A DNA stretch of 64,000 nucleotides from Terebella lapidaria (GCA_949152475.1 OX424555.1:100473515-100537514); one strand, 5' to 3'. Positions 33,970 through 49,800 are shown, counted from the first letter of the stretch. Numbers and translations are program-made. The notes: generated from the letters alone by a model not told the origin.

Positions 33970-36900
33970 ATATATTCTGTTACTGTAGACTGACAAGACT
34001 CTCAGTTAGAGAGACTTACCAAGGGAGTTCACACATATATTCTGTTACTGTAGACTGACAAGACTCTCAGTTAGAGAGACTTACCAGGGGAGTTCACACA
34101 TATATTCTGTTACTGTAGACCGACAAGACTCTCAGTTAGAGAGACTTACCTTGGGAGTTCACACATATATTCTGTTACTGTAGACTGACAAGACTCTCAG
34201 TTAGAGAGACTTACCAGGGGAGTTCACACATATATTCTGTTACTGTAGACTGACAAGACTCTCAGTTAGAGAGGCTTACTAGGGGAGTTCACACATATAT
34301 TCTGTTACTGTAGACTGACAAGACTCTCAGTTCGAGAGACTTACCAAGGGAGTTCACACATATATTCTGTTACTGTAAACTGACAAGACTCTCAGTTAGA
34401 GAGACTTACCAGGGGAGTTCACACATATATTATGTTACTGTAGACTGACAAGACTCTCAGTTAGAGAGACTTACCAGGGGAGTTCACACATATATTCTGT
34501 TACTGTAGACTGACAAGACTCTCAGTTAGAGAGACTTACCAGGAGAGTTCACACATATATTCTGTTACTGTAGACTGACAAGACTCTCAGTTAGAGAGAC
34601 TTACCAGGGGAGTTCACACATATATTCTGTTACTGTAGACTGACAAGACTCTCAGTTAGAGAGACTTACCAGGGGAGTTCACACATATATTCTGTTACTG
34701 TAGACTGACAAGACTCTCAGTTCGAGAGACTTACCAGGGGAGTTCACACATATATTCTGTTACTGTAGACTGACAAGACTCTCAGTTAGAGACTTACCAG
34801 GGGAGTTCACACATATATTCTGTTACTGTAGACTGACAAGACTCTCAGTTCGAGAGACTTACCAGGGGAGTTCACACATATATTCTGTTACTGTAGACTG
34901 ACAAGACTCTCAGTTAGAGACTTACCAGGTGAGTTCACACATATATTCTGTTACTGTAGACTGACAAGACTCTCAGTTCGAGAGACTTACCAGGGGAGTT
35001 CACACATATATTCTGTTACTGTAGACTGACAAGACTCTCAGTTAGAGAGACTTACCAGGGGAGTTCACACATATATTCTGTTACTGTAGACTGACAAGAC
35101 TCTCAGTTAGAGACTTACCAGGGGAGTTCACACATATATTCTGTTACTGTAGACTGACAAGACTCTCAGTTAGAGAGACTTACCAAGGGAGTTCACACAT
35201 ATATTCTGTTACTGTAGACTGACAAGACTCTCAGTTAGAGAGACTTACCAGGGGAGTTCACACATATATTCTGTTACTGTAGACTGACAAGACTCTCAGT
35301 TAGAGAGACTTACCAGGGGAGTTCACACATATATTCTGTTACTGTAGACTGACAAGACTCTCAGTTAGAGACTTACCAGGGGAGTTCACACATATATTCT
35401 GTTACTGTAGACTGACAAGACTCTCAGTTAGAGAGACTTACCAAGGGAGTTCACACATATATTCTGTTACTGTAGACTGACAAGACTCTCAGTTAGAGAG
35501 ACTTACCAGGGGAGTTCACACATATATTCTGTTACTGAAGACTGACAAGACTCTCAGTTAGAGAGACTTACCAGGAGAGTTCACACATATATTCTGTTAC
35601 TGTAAACTGACAAGACTCTCAGTTAGAGACTTACCAGGGGAGTTCACACATATATTCTGTTACTGTAGACTGACAAGACTCTCAGTTAGAGAGACTTACC
35701 AGGAAAGTTCACACATATATTCTGTTACTGTAGACTGACAAGACTCTCAGTTAGAGAGACTTACCAGGAGAGTTCACACATATATTCTGTTACTGTAGAC
35801 TGACAAGACTCTCAGTTAGAGAGACTTACCAGGAGAGTTCACACATATATTCTGTTACTGTAGACTGACAAGACTCTCAGTTAGAGAGACTTACCAGGGG
35901 AGTTCACACATATATTCTGTTACTGTAAACTGACAAGACTCTCAGTTAGAGAGACTTACCAGGGGAGTTCACACATATATTCTGTTACTGTAGACTGACA
36001 AGACTCTCAGTTAGAGACTTATCAGAGGAGTTCACACATATATTCTGTTACTGTAGACTGACAAGACTCTCAGTTAGAGAGACTTACCAGGGGAGTTCAC
36101 ACATATATTCTGTTACTGTAGACTGACAAGACTCTCAGTTAGAGAGACTTACCAGGGGAGTTCACACATATATTCTGTTACTGTAGACTGACAAGACTCT
36201 CAGTTAGAGACTTACCAGGGGAGTTCACACATATATTCTGTTACTGTAGACTGACAAGACTCTCAGTTAGAGAGACTTACCAGGGGAGTTCACACATATA
36301 TTCTGTTACTGTAGACCGACAAGACTCTCAGTTAGAGGGACTTACCAGGGGAGTTCACACATATATTCTGTTACTGTAGACCGACAAGACTCTCAGTTAG
36401 AGAGACTTACCAGGGGAGTTCACACATATATTCTGTTACTGTAGACCGACAAGACTCTCAGTTAGAGAGACTTACCAGGAGAGTTCACACATATATTCTG
36501 TTACTGTAGACTGACAAGACTCTCAGTTAGAGAGACTTACCAGGGGAGATCACACATATATTCTGTTACTGTAGACTGACAAGACTCTCAGTTAGAGAGA
36601 CTTACCAGGAGAGTTCACACATATATTCTGTTACTGTAGACTGACAAGACTCTCAGTTAGAGAGACTTACCAGGGGAGTTCACACATATATTCTGTTACT
36701 GTAGACTGACAAGACTCTCAGTTAGAGAGACTTACCAGGGGAGTTCACACATATATTCTGTTACTGTAGACTGACAAGACTCTCAGTTAGAGAGACTCAC
36801 CAGGGGAGTTCACACATATATTCTGTTACTGTAGACGGACAAGACTCTCAGTTAGAGAGACTTACCAGGGGAGTTCACACATATATTCTGTTACTGTAGA

Positions 36901-39900
36901 CTGACCAGACTCTCAGTTAGAGAGACTTACCAGCGGAGTTCACACATATATTCTGTTACTGTAGACTGACAAGACTCTCAGTTAGAGAGACTTACCAGGG
37001 GAGTTCACACATATATTCTGTTACTGTAGACTGACAAGACTCTCAGTTAGAGACTTACCAGGGGAGTTCACACATATATTCTGTTACTGTAGACTGACAA
37101 GACTCTCAGTTAGAGAGACTTACCAAGGGAGTTCACACATATATTCTGTTACTGTAGACTGACAAGACTCTCAGTTAGAGAGACTTACCAGGGGAGTTCA
37201 CACATATATTCTGTTACTGTAGACCGACAAGACTCTCAGTTAGAGAGACTTACCTTGGGAGTTCACACATATATTCTGTTACTGTAGACTGACAAGACTC
37301 TCAGTTAGAGAGACTTACCAGGGGAGTTCACACATATATTCTGTTACTGTAGACTGACAAGACTCTCAGTTAGAGAGGCTTACTAGGGGAGTTCACACAT
37401 ATATTCTGTTACTGTAGACTGACAAGACTCTCAGTTCGAGAGACTTACCAAGGGAGTTCACACATATATTCTGTTACTGTAAACTGACAAGACTCTCAGT
37501 TAGAGAGACTTACCAGGGGAGTTCACACATATATTATGTTACTGTAGACTGACAAGACTCTCAGTTAGAGAGACTTACCAGGGGAGTTCACACATATATT
37601 CTGTTACTGTAGACTGACAAGACTCTCAGTTAGAGAGACTTACCAGGGGAGTTCACACATATATTCTGTTACTGTAGACTGACAAGACTCTCAGTTAGAG
37701 AGACTTACCAGGGGAGTTCACACATATATTCTGTTACTGTAGACTGACAAGACTCTCAGTTAGAGAGACTTACCAGGGGAGTTCACACATATATTCTGTT
37801 ACTGTAGACTGACAAGACTCTCAGTTCGAGAGACTTACCAGGGGAGTTCACACATATATTCTGTTACTGTAGACTGACAAGACTCTCAGTTAGAGACATA
37901 CCAGGGGAGTTCACACATATATTCTGTTACTGTAGACTGACAAGACTCTCAGTTCGAGAGACTTACCAGGGGAGTTCACACATATATTCTGTTACTGTAG
38001 ACTGACAAGACTCTCAGTTAGAGACTTACCAGGTGAGTTCACACATATATTCTGTTACTGTAGACTGACAAGACTCTCAGTTCGAGAGACTTACCAGGGG
38101 AGTTCACACATATATTCTGTTACTGTAGACTGACAAGACTCTCAGTTAGAGAGACTTACCAGGGGAGTTCACACATATATTCTGTTACTGTAGACTGACA
38201 AGACTCTCAGTTAGAGACTTACCAGGGGAGTTCACACATATATTCTGTTACTGTAGACTGACAAGACTCTCAGTTAGAGAGACTTACCAAGGGAGTTCAC
38301 ACATATATTCTGTTACTGTAGACTGAGAAGACTCTCAGTTAGAGAGACTTACCAGGGGAGTTCACACATATATTCTGTTACTGTAGACTGACAAGACTCT
38401 CAGTTAGAGAGACTTACCAGGGGAGTTCACACATATATTCTGTTACTGTAGACTGACAAGACTCTCAGTTAGAGACTTACCAGGGGAGTTCACACATATA
38501 TTCTGTTACTGTAGACTGACAAGACTCTCAGTTAGAGAGACTTACCAAGGGAGTTCACACATATATTCTGTTACTGTAGACTGACAAGACTCTCAGTTAG
38601 AGAGACTTACCAGGGGAGTTCACACATATATTCTGTTACTGTAGACTGACAAGACTCTCAGTTAGAGAGACTTACCAGGGGAGTTCACACATATATTCTG
38701 TTACTGTAGACTGACAAGACTCTCAGTTAGGGAGACTTACCAGGAGAGTTCACACATATATTCTGTTACTGTAAACTGACAAGACTCTCAGTTAGAGACT
38801 TACCAGGGGAGTTCACACATATATTCTGTTACTGTAGACTGACAAGACTCTCAGTTAGAGAGACTTACCAGGAGAGTTCACACATATATTCTGTTACTGT
38901 AGACTGACAAGACTCTCAGTTAGAGAGACTTACCAGGAGAGTTCACACATATATTCTGTTACTGTAGACTGACAAGACTCTCAGTTAGAGAGACTTACCA
39001 GGAGAGTTCACACATATATTCTGTTACTGTAGACTGACAAGACTCTCAGTTAGAGAGACTTACCAGGGGAGTTCACACATATATTCTGTTACTGTAAACT
39101 GACAAGACTCTCAGTTAGAGAGACTTACCAGGGGAGTTCACACATATATTCTGTTACTGTAGACTGACAAGACTCTCAGTTAGAGACTTATCAGAGGAGT
39201 TCACACATATATTCTGTTACTGTAGACTGACAAGACTCTCAGTTAGAGAGACTTACCAGGGGAGTTCACACATATATTCTGTTACTGTAGACTGACAAGA
39301 CTCTCAGTTAGAGAGACTTACCAGGGGAGTTCACACATATATTCTGTTACTGTAGACTGACAAGACTCTCAGTTAGAGACTTACCAGGGGAGTTCACACA
39401 TATATTCTGTTACTGTAGACTGACAAGACTCTCAGTTAGAGAGACTTACCAGGGGAGTTCACACATATATTCTGTTACTGTAGACCGACAAGACTCTCAG
39501 TTAGAGGGACTTACCAGGGGAGTTCACACATATATTCTGTTACTGTAGACCGACAAGACTCTCAGTTAGAGAGACTTACCAGGGGAGTTCACACATATAT
39601 TCTGTTACTGTAGACCGACAAGACTCTCAGTTAGAGAGACTTACCAGGAGAGTTCACACATATATTCTGTTACTGTAGACTGACAAGACTCTCAGTTAGA
39701 GAGACTTACCAGGGGAGATCACACATATATTCTGTTACTGTAGACTGACAAGACTCTCAGTTAGAGAGACTTACCAGGAGAGTTCACACATATATTCTGT
39801 TACTGTAGACTGACAAGACTCTCAGTTAGAGAGACTTACCAGGGGAGTTCACACATATATTCTGTTACTGTAGACTGACAAGACTCTCAGTTAGAGAGAC

Positions 39901-41199
39901 TTACCAGGGGAGTTCACACATATATTCTGTTACTGTAGACTGACAAGACTCTCAGTTAGAGAGACTCACCAGGGGAGTTCACACATATATTCTGTTACTG
40001 TAGACGGACAAGACTCTCAGTTAGAGAGACTTACCAGGGGAGTTCACACATATATTCTGTTACTGTAGACTGACCAGACTCTCAGTTAGAGAGACTTACG
40101 AGGGGAGTTCACACATATATTCTGTTACTGTAGACTGACAAGACTCTCAGTTAGGGAGACTTACCAGCGGAGTTCACACATATATTCTGTTACTGTAGAC
40201 TGACAAGACTCTCAGTTAGAGAGACTTACCAGGGGAGTTCACACATATATTCTGTTACTGTAGACTGAGAAGACTCTCAGTTAGAGACTTACCAGGGGAG
40301 TTCACACATATATTCTGTTACTGTAGACTGACAAGACTCTCAGTTAGAGAGACTTACCAGGGGAGTTCACACATATATTCTGTTACTGTAGACTGACAAG
40401 ACTCTCAGTTAGAGAGACTTACCAGGGGAGTTCACACATATATTCTGTTACTGTAAACTGACAAGACTCTCAGTTAGAGAGACTTACCAGGGGAGTTCAC
40501 ACATATATTCTGTTACTGTAGACTGACAAGACTCTCAGTTAGAGAGGCTTACTAGGGGAGTTCACACATATATTCTGTTACTGTAGACTGACAAGACTCT
40601 CAGTTCGAGAGACTTACCAGGGGAGTTCACACATATATTCTGTTACTGTAAACTGACAAGACTCTCAGTTAGAGAGACTTACCAGGGGAGTTCACACATA
40701 TATTCTGTTACTGTAGACTGACAAGACTCTCAGTTAGAGAGACTTACCAGGGGAGTTCACACATATATTCTGTTACTGTAGACTGACAAGACTCTCAGTT
40801 AGAGAGACATACCAGGGGAGTTCACACATATATTCTGTTACTGTAGACCGACAAGACTCTCAGTTAGAGACTTACCAGGGGAGTTCACACATATATTCTG
40901 TTACTGTAGACCGACAAGACTCTCAGTTAGAGAGACTTACCAGGGGAGTTCACACATATATTCTGTTACTGTAGACTGACAAGACTCTCAGTTAGAGACT
41001 TACCAGGGGAGTTCACGCATATATTCTGTTACTGTAGACTGACAAGACTCCCAGTTAGAGAGACTTACCAGGGGAGTTCACACATATATTCTGTTACTGT
41101 AGACTGACAAGACTCTCAGTTAGAGAGACTTACCAGGAGAGTTCACACATATATTCTGTTACTGTAGACTGACAAGACTCTCAGTTAGAGAGACTTACC

Positions 41200-42200
41200 A
41201 GGGGAGTTCACACATATATTCTGTTACTGTAGACCGACAAGACTCTCAGTTAGAGAGACTTACCAGGGGAGTTCACACATATATTCTGTTACTGTAGACC
41301 GACAAGACTCTCAGTTAGAGACTTACCAGGGGAGTTCACACATATATTCTGTTACTGTAGACTGACAAGACTCTCAGTTAGAGACTTACCAGGGGAGTTC
41401 ACACATATATTCTGTTACTGTAGACTGACAGGACTCTCAGAGAGACTTACCAGGAGAGTTCACACATATATTCTGTTACTGTAGACCGACAAGACTCTCA
41501 GTTAGAGAGACTTACCAGGGGAGTTCACACATATATTCTGTTACTGTAGACTGACAAGACTCTCAGTTAGAGACTTACCAGGGGAGTTCACACATATATT
41601 CTGTTACTGTAGACTGACAAGACTCTCAGTTAGAGAGACTTACCAGGGGAGTTCACACATATATTCTGTTACTGTAGACCGACAAGACTCTCAGTTAGAG
41701 AGACTTACCAGGGGAGTTCACACATATATTCTGTTACTGTAGACTGACAAGACTCTCAGTTAGAGAGACTTACCAGGGGAGTTCACACATATATTCTGTT
41801 ACTGTAGACCGACAAGACTCTCAGTTAGAGAGACTTACCAGGGGAGTTCACACATATATTCTGTTACTGTAGACCGACAAGACTCTCAGTTAGAGACTTA
41901 CCAGGGGAGTTCACACATATATTCTGTTACTGTAGACTGACAAGACTCTCAGTTAGAGACTTACCAGGGGAGTTCACACATATATTCTGTTACTGTAGAC
42001 TGACAGGACTCTCAGAGAGACTTACCAGGAGAGTTCACACATATATTCTGTTACTGTAGACCGACAAGACTCTCAGTTAGAGAGACTTACCAGGGGAGTT
42101 CACACATATATTCTGTTACTGTAGACTGACAAGACTCTCAGTTAGAGACTTACCAGGGGAGTTCACACATATATTCTGTTACTGTAGACTGACAAGACTC
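41200..42200. repeat. Higher-order repeat: 574 bp, two copies
   Basis: The rare word GACAGGACTCTCAGAGAGAC occurs at 41428 and 42002, 574 bp apart (9 units), with matching neighbours on both sides. Confidence 0.8.
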
Positions 42201-45200
42201 TCAGTTAGAGAGACTTACCAGGAGAGTTCACACATATATTCTGTTACTGTAGACTGACAAGACTCAGTTAGAGACTTACCAGGGGAGTTCACACATATAT
42301 TCTGTTACTGTAGACTGACAAGACTCTCAGTTAGAGAGACTTACCAGGGGAGTTCACACATATATTCTGTTACTGTAGACTGACAAGACTCTTAGTTAGA
42401 GAGACTTACCAGGGGAGTTCACACATATATTCTGTTACTGTAGACCGACAAGACACTCAGTTAGAGAGACTTACCAGGGGAGTTCACACATATATTCTGT
42501 TACTGTAGACTGACAAGACTCTCAGTTAGAGAGACTTACCAGGGGAGTTCACACATATATTCTGTTACTGTAGACTGACAAGACTCTCAGTTAGAGAGAC
42601 TTACCAGGGGAGTTCACACATATATTCTGTTACTGTAGACTGACAAGACTCTCAGTTAGAGACTTACCAGGAGAGTTCACACATATATTCTGTTACTGTA
42701 GACTGACAAGACTCTCAGTTAGAGAGACTTACCAGGGGAGTTCACACATATATTCTGTTACTGTAGACTGACAAGACTCTCAGTTAGAGAGACTTACCAG
42801 GGGAGTTCACACATATATTCTGTTACTGTAGACCGACAAGACTCTCAGTTAGAGAGACTTACCAGGGGAGTTCACACATATATTCTGTTACTGTAGACTG
42901 ACAAGACTCTCAGTTAGAGAGACTTACCAGGGGAGTTCACACATATATTCTGTTACTGTAGACTGACAAGGCTCTCAGTTAGAGACTTACCAGGGGAGTT
43001 CACACATATATTCTGTTACTGTAGACTGACAAGACTCTCAGTTAGAGAGACTTACCAGGGGAGTTCACACATATATTCTGTTACTGTAGACTGACAAGAC
43101 TCTCAGTTAGAGAGACTTACCAGGGGAGTTCACACAAATATTCTGTTACTGTAGACTGACAAGACTCTCAGTTAGAGAGACTTACCAGGAGAGTTCACAC
43201 ATATATTCTGTTACTGTAGACTGACAAGACTCTCAGTTAGAGACTTACCAAGGGAGTTCACACATATATTCTGTTACTGTAGACTGACAAGACTCTCAGT
43301 TAGAGACTTACCAGGGGAGTTCACACATATATTCTGTTACTGTAGACTGACAAGACTCTCAGTTAGAGAGACTTACCAGGGGAGTTCACACATATATTCT
43401 GTTACTGTAGACTGACAAGACTCTCAGTTAGAGAGACTTACCAGGGGAGTTCACACAAATATTCTGTTACTGTAGACTGACAAGACTCTCAGTTAGAGAG
43501 ACTTACCAGGGGAGTTCACACATATATTCTGTTACTGTAGACTGACAAGACTCTCAGTTAGAGACTTACCAGGGGAGTTCACACATATATTCTGTTACTG
43601 TAGACTGACAAGACTCTCAGTTAGAGAGACTTACCAGGGGAGTTCACACATATATTCTGTTACTGTAGACTGACAAGACTCTCAGTTAGAGACTTACCAG
43701 GGGAGTTCACACATATATTCTGTTACTGTAGACTGACAAGACTCTCAGTTAGAGAGACTTACCAGGGGAGTTCACACATATATTCTGTTACTGTAGACTG
43801 ACAAGACTCTCAGTTAGAGAGACTTACCAGGGGAGTTCACACATATATTCTGTTACTGTAGACTGACAAGACCCTCAGTTAGAGAGACTTACCAGGGGAG
43901 TTCACACAAATATTCTGTTACTGTAGACTGACAAGACTCTCAGTTAGAGAGACTTACCAGGGGAGTTCACACATATATTCTGTTACTGTAGACTGACAAG
44001 ACTCTCAGTTAGAGAGACTTACCAGGGGAGTTCACACATATATTCTGTTACTGTAGACTGACAAGACTCTCAGTTAGAGAGACTTACCAGGGGAGTTCAC
44101 ACATATATTCTGTCACTGTAGACTGACAAGACTCTCAGTTAGAGACTTACCAGGGGAGTTCACACATATATTCTGTTACTGTAGACTGACAAGACTCTCA
44201 GTTAGAGACTTACCAGGGGAGTTCACACATATATTTTGTTACTGTAGACCGACAAGACTCTCAGTTAGAGAGACTTACCAGGGGAGTTCACACATATATT
44301 CTGTTACTGTAGACCGACAAGACTCTCAGTTAGAGACTTACCGGGGGAGTTCACACATATATTCTGTTACTGTAGACTGACAAGACTCTCAGTTAGAGAC
44401 TTACCGGGGGAGTTCACACATATATTCTGTTACTGTAGACCGACAAGACTCTCAGTTAGAGAGACTTACCAGGGGAGTTCATACATATATTCTGTTACTG
44501 TAGACTGACAAGACTCTCAGTTAGAGAGACTTACCAGGGGAGTTCACACATATATTCTGTTACTGTAGACTGACAAGACTCTCAGTTAGAGACTTACCGG
44601 GGGAGTTCACACATATATTCTGTTACTGTAGACTGACAAGACTCTCAGTTAGAGAGACTTACCAGGAGAGTTCACACATATATTCTGTTACTGTAGACTG
44701 ACAAGACTCTCAGTTAGAGAGACTTACCAGGGGAGTTCACACATATATTCTGTTACTGTAGACTGACAAGACTCTCAGTTAGAGACTTACCAGGGGAGTT
44801 CACACATATATTCTGTTACTGTAGACTGACAAGACTCTCAGTTAGAGAGACTTACCAGGAGAGTTCACACATATATTCTGTTACTGTAGACCGACAAGAC
44901 TCTCAGTTAGATAGACTTACAAGGGGAGTTCACACATATATTCTGTTACTGTAGACTGACAAGACTCTCAGTTAGAGAGACTTACCAGGGGAGTTCACAC
45001 ATATATTCTGTTACTGTAGACTGACAAGACTCTCAGTTAGAGACTTACCAGGAGAGTTCACACATATATTCTGTTACTGTAGACTGACAAGACTCTCAGT
45101 TAGAGAGACTTACCAGGGGAGTTCACACATATATTCTGTTACTGTAGACTGACAAGACTCTCAGTTAGAGACTTACCAGAGGAGTTCACACATATATTCT

Positions 45201-46849
45201 GTTACTGTAGACTGACAAGACTCTCAGTTAGAGACTTACCAGGGGAGTTCACACATATATTCTGTTACTGTAGACTGACAAGACTCTCAGTTAGAGAGAC
45301 TTACCAGGGGAGTTCACACATATATTCTGTTACTGTAGACTGACAAGACTCTCAGTTAGAGACTTACCAGGGGAGTTCACACATATATTCTGTTACTGTA
45401 GACTGACAAGACTCTCAGTTAGAGAGACTTACCAGGGGAGTTCACACATATATTCTGTTACTGTAGACTGACAAGACTCTCAGTTAGAGAGACTTACCAG
45501 GGGAGTTCACACATATATTCTGTTACTGTAGACTGACAAGACTCTCAGTTAGAGAGACTTACCAGGGGAGTTCACACATATATTCTGTTACTGTAGACTG
45601 ACAAGACTCTCAGTTAGAGAGACTTACCAGGAGAGTTCACACATATATTCTGTTACTGTAGACTGACAAGACTCTCAGTTAGAGACTTACCAGGGGAGTT
45701 CACACATATATTCTGTTACTGTAGACTGACAAGACTCTCAGTTAGAGACTTACCAGGGAGTTCACACATATATTCTGTTACTGTAGACTGACAAGACTCT
45801 CAGTTAGAGAGACTTACCAGGGAATTCACACATATATTCTGTTACTGTAGACTGACAAGACTCTCAGTTAGAGAGACTTACCAGGGGAGTTCACACATAT
45901 ATTCTGTTACTGTAGACTGACAAGACTCTCAGTTAGAGAGACTTACCAGGGGAGTTCACACATATATTCTGTTACTGTAGACTGACAAGACTCTCAGTTA
46001 GAGACTTACCAGGGGAGTTCACACATATATTCTGTTACTGTAGACTGACAAGACTCTCAGTTAGAGACTTACCAGAGGAGTTGACACATATATTCTGTTA
46101 CTGTAGACTGACAAGACTCTCAGTTAGAGACTTACCAGGGGAGTTCACACATATATTCTGTTACTGTAGACTGACAAGACTCTCAGTTAGAGAGACTTAC
46201 CAGGGGAGTTCACACATATATTCTGTTACTGTAGACTGACAAGACTCTCAGTTAGAGAGACTTACCAGGGGAGTTCACACATATATTCTGTTACTGTAGA
46301 CTGACAAGACTCTCAGTTAGAGAGACTTACCAGGGAGTTCACACATATATTCTGTTACTGTAGACTGACAAGACTCTCAGTTAGAGACTTACCAGGGGAG
46401 TTCACACATATATTCTGTTACTGTAGACCGACAAGACTCTCAGTTAGAGAGACTTACCAGGAGAGTTCACACATATATTCTGTTACTGTAGACTGACAAG
46501 ACTCTCAGTTAGAGACTTACCAGGGGAGTTCACACATATATTCTGTTACTGTAGACCGACAAGACTCTCAGTTAGAGAGACTTACCAGGAGAGTTCACAC
46601 ATATATTCTGTTACTGTAGACTGACAAGACTCTCAGTTAGAGAGACTTACCAGGGGAGTTCACACATATATTCTGTTACTGTAGACCGACAAGACTCTCA
46701 GTTAGAGAGACTTACCAGGGGAGTTCACACATATATTCTGTTACTGTAGACCGACAAGACTCTCAGTTAGAGACTTACCAGGGGAGTTCACACATATATT
46801 CTGTTACTGTAGACTGACAAGACTCTCAGTTAGAGAGACTTACCAGGGG

Positions 46850-49800
46850 AGTTCACACATATATTCTGTTACTGTAGACTGACAAGACCCTCAGTTAGAG
46901 AGACTTACCAGGGGAGTTCACACATATATTCTGTTACTGTAGACTGACAAGACTCTCAGTTAGAGAGACTTACCAGGGGAGTTCACACATATATTCTGTT
47001 ACTGTAGACTGACAAGACCCTCAGTTAGAGAGACTTACCAGGGGAGTTCACACATATATTCTGTTACTGTAGACTGACAAGACCCTCAGTTAGAGAGACT
47101 TACCAGGGGAGTTCACACATATATTCTGTTACTGTAGACTGACAAGACCCTCAGTTAGAGAGACTTACCAGGGGAGTTCACACATATATTCTGTTACTGT
47201 AGACTGACAAGACCCTCAGTTAGAGAGACTTACCAGGGGAGTTCACACATATATTCTGTTACTGTAGACTGACAAGACCCTCAGTTAGAGAGACTTACCA
47301 GGGGAGTTCACACATATATTCTGTTACTGTAGACTGACAAGACCCTCAGTTAGAGAGACTTACCAGGGGAGTTCACACATATATTCTGTTACTGTAGACC
47401 GACAAGACTCTCAGTTAGAGAGACTTACCAGGGGAGTTCACACATATATTCTGTTACTGTAGACTGACAAGACCCTCAGTTAGAGAGACTTACCAGGGGA
47501 GTTCACACATATATTCTGTTACTGTAGACTGACAAGACTCTCAGTTAGAGAGACTTACCAGGGGAGTTCACACATATATTCTGTTACTGTAGACCGACAA
47601 GACCCTCAGTTAGAGAGACTTACCAGGGGAGTTCACACATATATTTTGTTACTGTAGACTGACAAGACTCTCAGTTAGAGACTTGCCAGGGGAGTTCACA
47701 CATATATTCTGTTACTGTAGACTGACAAGACCCTCAGTTAGAGACTTACCAGGGGAGTTCACACATATATTTTGTTACTGTAGACTGACAAGACTCTCAG
47801 TTAGAGACTTACCAGGGGAGTTCACACATATATTTTGTTACTGTAGACTGACAAGACTCTCAGTTAGAGACTTACCAGGGGAGTTCACACATATATTCTG
47901 TTACTGTAGACTGACAAGACTCTCAGTTAGAGAGACTTACCAGGGGAGTTCACACATATATTCTGTTACTGTAGACTGACAAGACTCTCAGTTAGAGAGA
48001 CTTACCAGGGGAGTTCACACATATATTCTGTTACTGTAGACTGACAAGACTCTCAGTTAGAGACTTACCAGGGGAGTTCACACATATATTCTGTTACTGT
48101 AGACTGACAAGACTCTCAGTTAGAGACTTACCAGGGGAGTTCACACATATATTCTGTTACTGTAGACTGACAAGACCCTCAGTTAGAGAGACTTACCAGG
48201 GGAGTTCACACATATATTCTGTTACTGTAGACTGACAAGACCCTCAGTTAGAGAGACTTACCAGGGGAGTTCACACATATATTCTGTTACTGTAGACTGA
48301 CAAGACCCTCAGTTAGAGAGACTTACCAGGGGAGTTCACACATATATTCTGTTACTGTAGACTGACAAGACTCTCAGTTAGAGAGACTTACCAGGGGAGT
48401 TCACACATATATTCTGTTACTGTAGACTGACAAGACTCTCAGTTAGAGACTTACCAGGGGAGTTCACACATATATTCTGTTACTGTAGACTGACAAGACT
48501 CTCAGTTAGAGACTTACCAGGGGAGTTCACACATATATTCTGTTACTGTAGACTGACAAGACCCTCAGTTAGAGAGACTTACCAGGGGAGTTCACACATA
48601 TATTCTGTTACTGTAGACTGACAAGACCCTCAGTTAGAGAGACTTACCAGGGGAGTTCACACATATATTCTGTTACTGTAGACTGACAAGACTCTCAGTT
48701 AGAGACTTGCCAGGGGAGTTCACACATATATTCTGTTACTGTAGACTGACAAGACTCTCAGTTAGAGACTTGCCAAGGGAGTTCACACATATATTCTGTT
48801 ACTGTAGACCGACAAGACCCTCAGTTAGAGAGACTTACCAGGGGAGTTCACACATATATTCTGTTACTGTAGACCGACAAGACTCTCAGTTAGAGAGACT
48901 TACCAGGGGAGTTCACACATTTATTCTGTTACTGTAGACCGACAAGACTCTCAGTTAGAGACTTACCAGGGGAGTTCACACATATATTCTGTTACTGTAG
49001 ACCGACAAGACCCTCAGTTAGAGAGACTTACCAGGGGAGTTCACACATATATTCTGTTACTGTAGACTGACAAGACCCTCAGTTAGAGAGACTTACCAGG
49101 GGAGTTCACACATATATTCTGTTACTGTAGACTGACAAGACCCTCAGTTAGAGAGACTTACCAGGGGAGTTCACACATATATTCTGTTACTGTAGACTGA
49201 CAAGACTCTCAGTTAGAGACTTGCCAGGGGAGTTCACACATATATTCTGTTACTGTAGACTGACAAGACTCTCAGTTAGAGACTTGCCAGGGGAGTTCAC
49301 ACATATATTCTGTTACTGTAGACTGACAAGACTCTCAGTTAGAGACTTACCAGGGGAGTTCACACATATATTCTGTTACTGTAGACCGACAAGACCCTCA
49401 GTTAGAGAGACTTACCAGGGGAGTTCACACATATATTCTGTTACTGTAGACTGACAAGACTCTCAGTTAGAGAGACTTACCAGGGGAGTTCACACATATA
49501 TTCTGTTACTGTAGACTGACAAGACTCTCAGTTAGAGACTTACCAGGGGAGTTCACACATATATTCTGTTACTGTAGACTGACAAGACTCTCAGTTAGAG
49601 ACTTGCCAGGGGAGTTCACACATATATTCTGTTACTGTAGACTGACAAGACTCTCAGTTAGAGACTTGCCAGGGGAGTTCACACATATATTCTGTTACTG
49701 TAGACCGACAAGACCCTCAGTTAGAGAGACTTACCAGGGGAGTTCACACATATATTCTGTTACTGTAGACCGACAAGACTCTCAGTTAGAGAGACTTACC

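Larger units (their letters stand above)
32200..40600. repeat. Higher-order repeat: ~3.1-3.2 kb block
   Basis: GAGGCTTACTAGGGG occurs at 34271, 37375 and 40544; CATATATTATGTTACT near 34430 and 37533; ACTTATCAGAGGAG near 36018 and 39188; CTTACCAGCGGAG near 32945, 36928 and 40165. Offsets are 3104 in the left part and ~3169 in the right, a difference of one 65-bp unit. The LINE lies at a block boundary and is present in one copy only. Confidence 0.85.
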
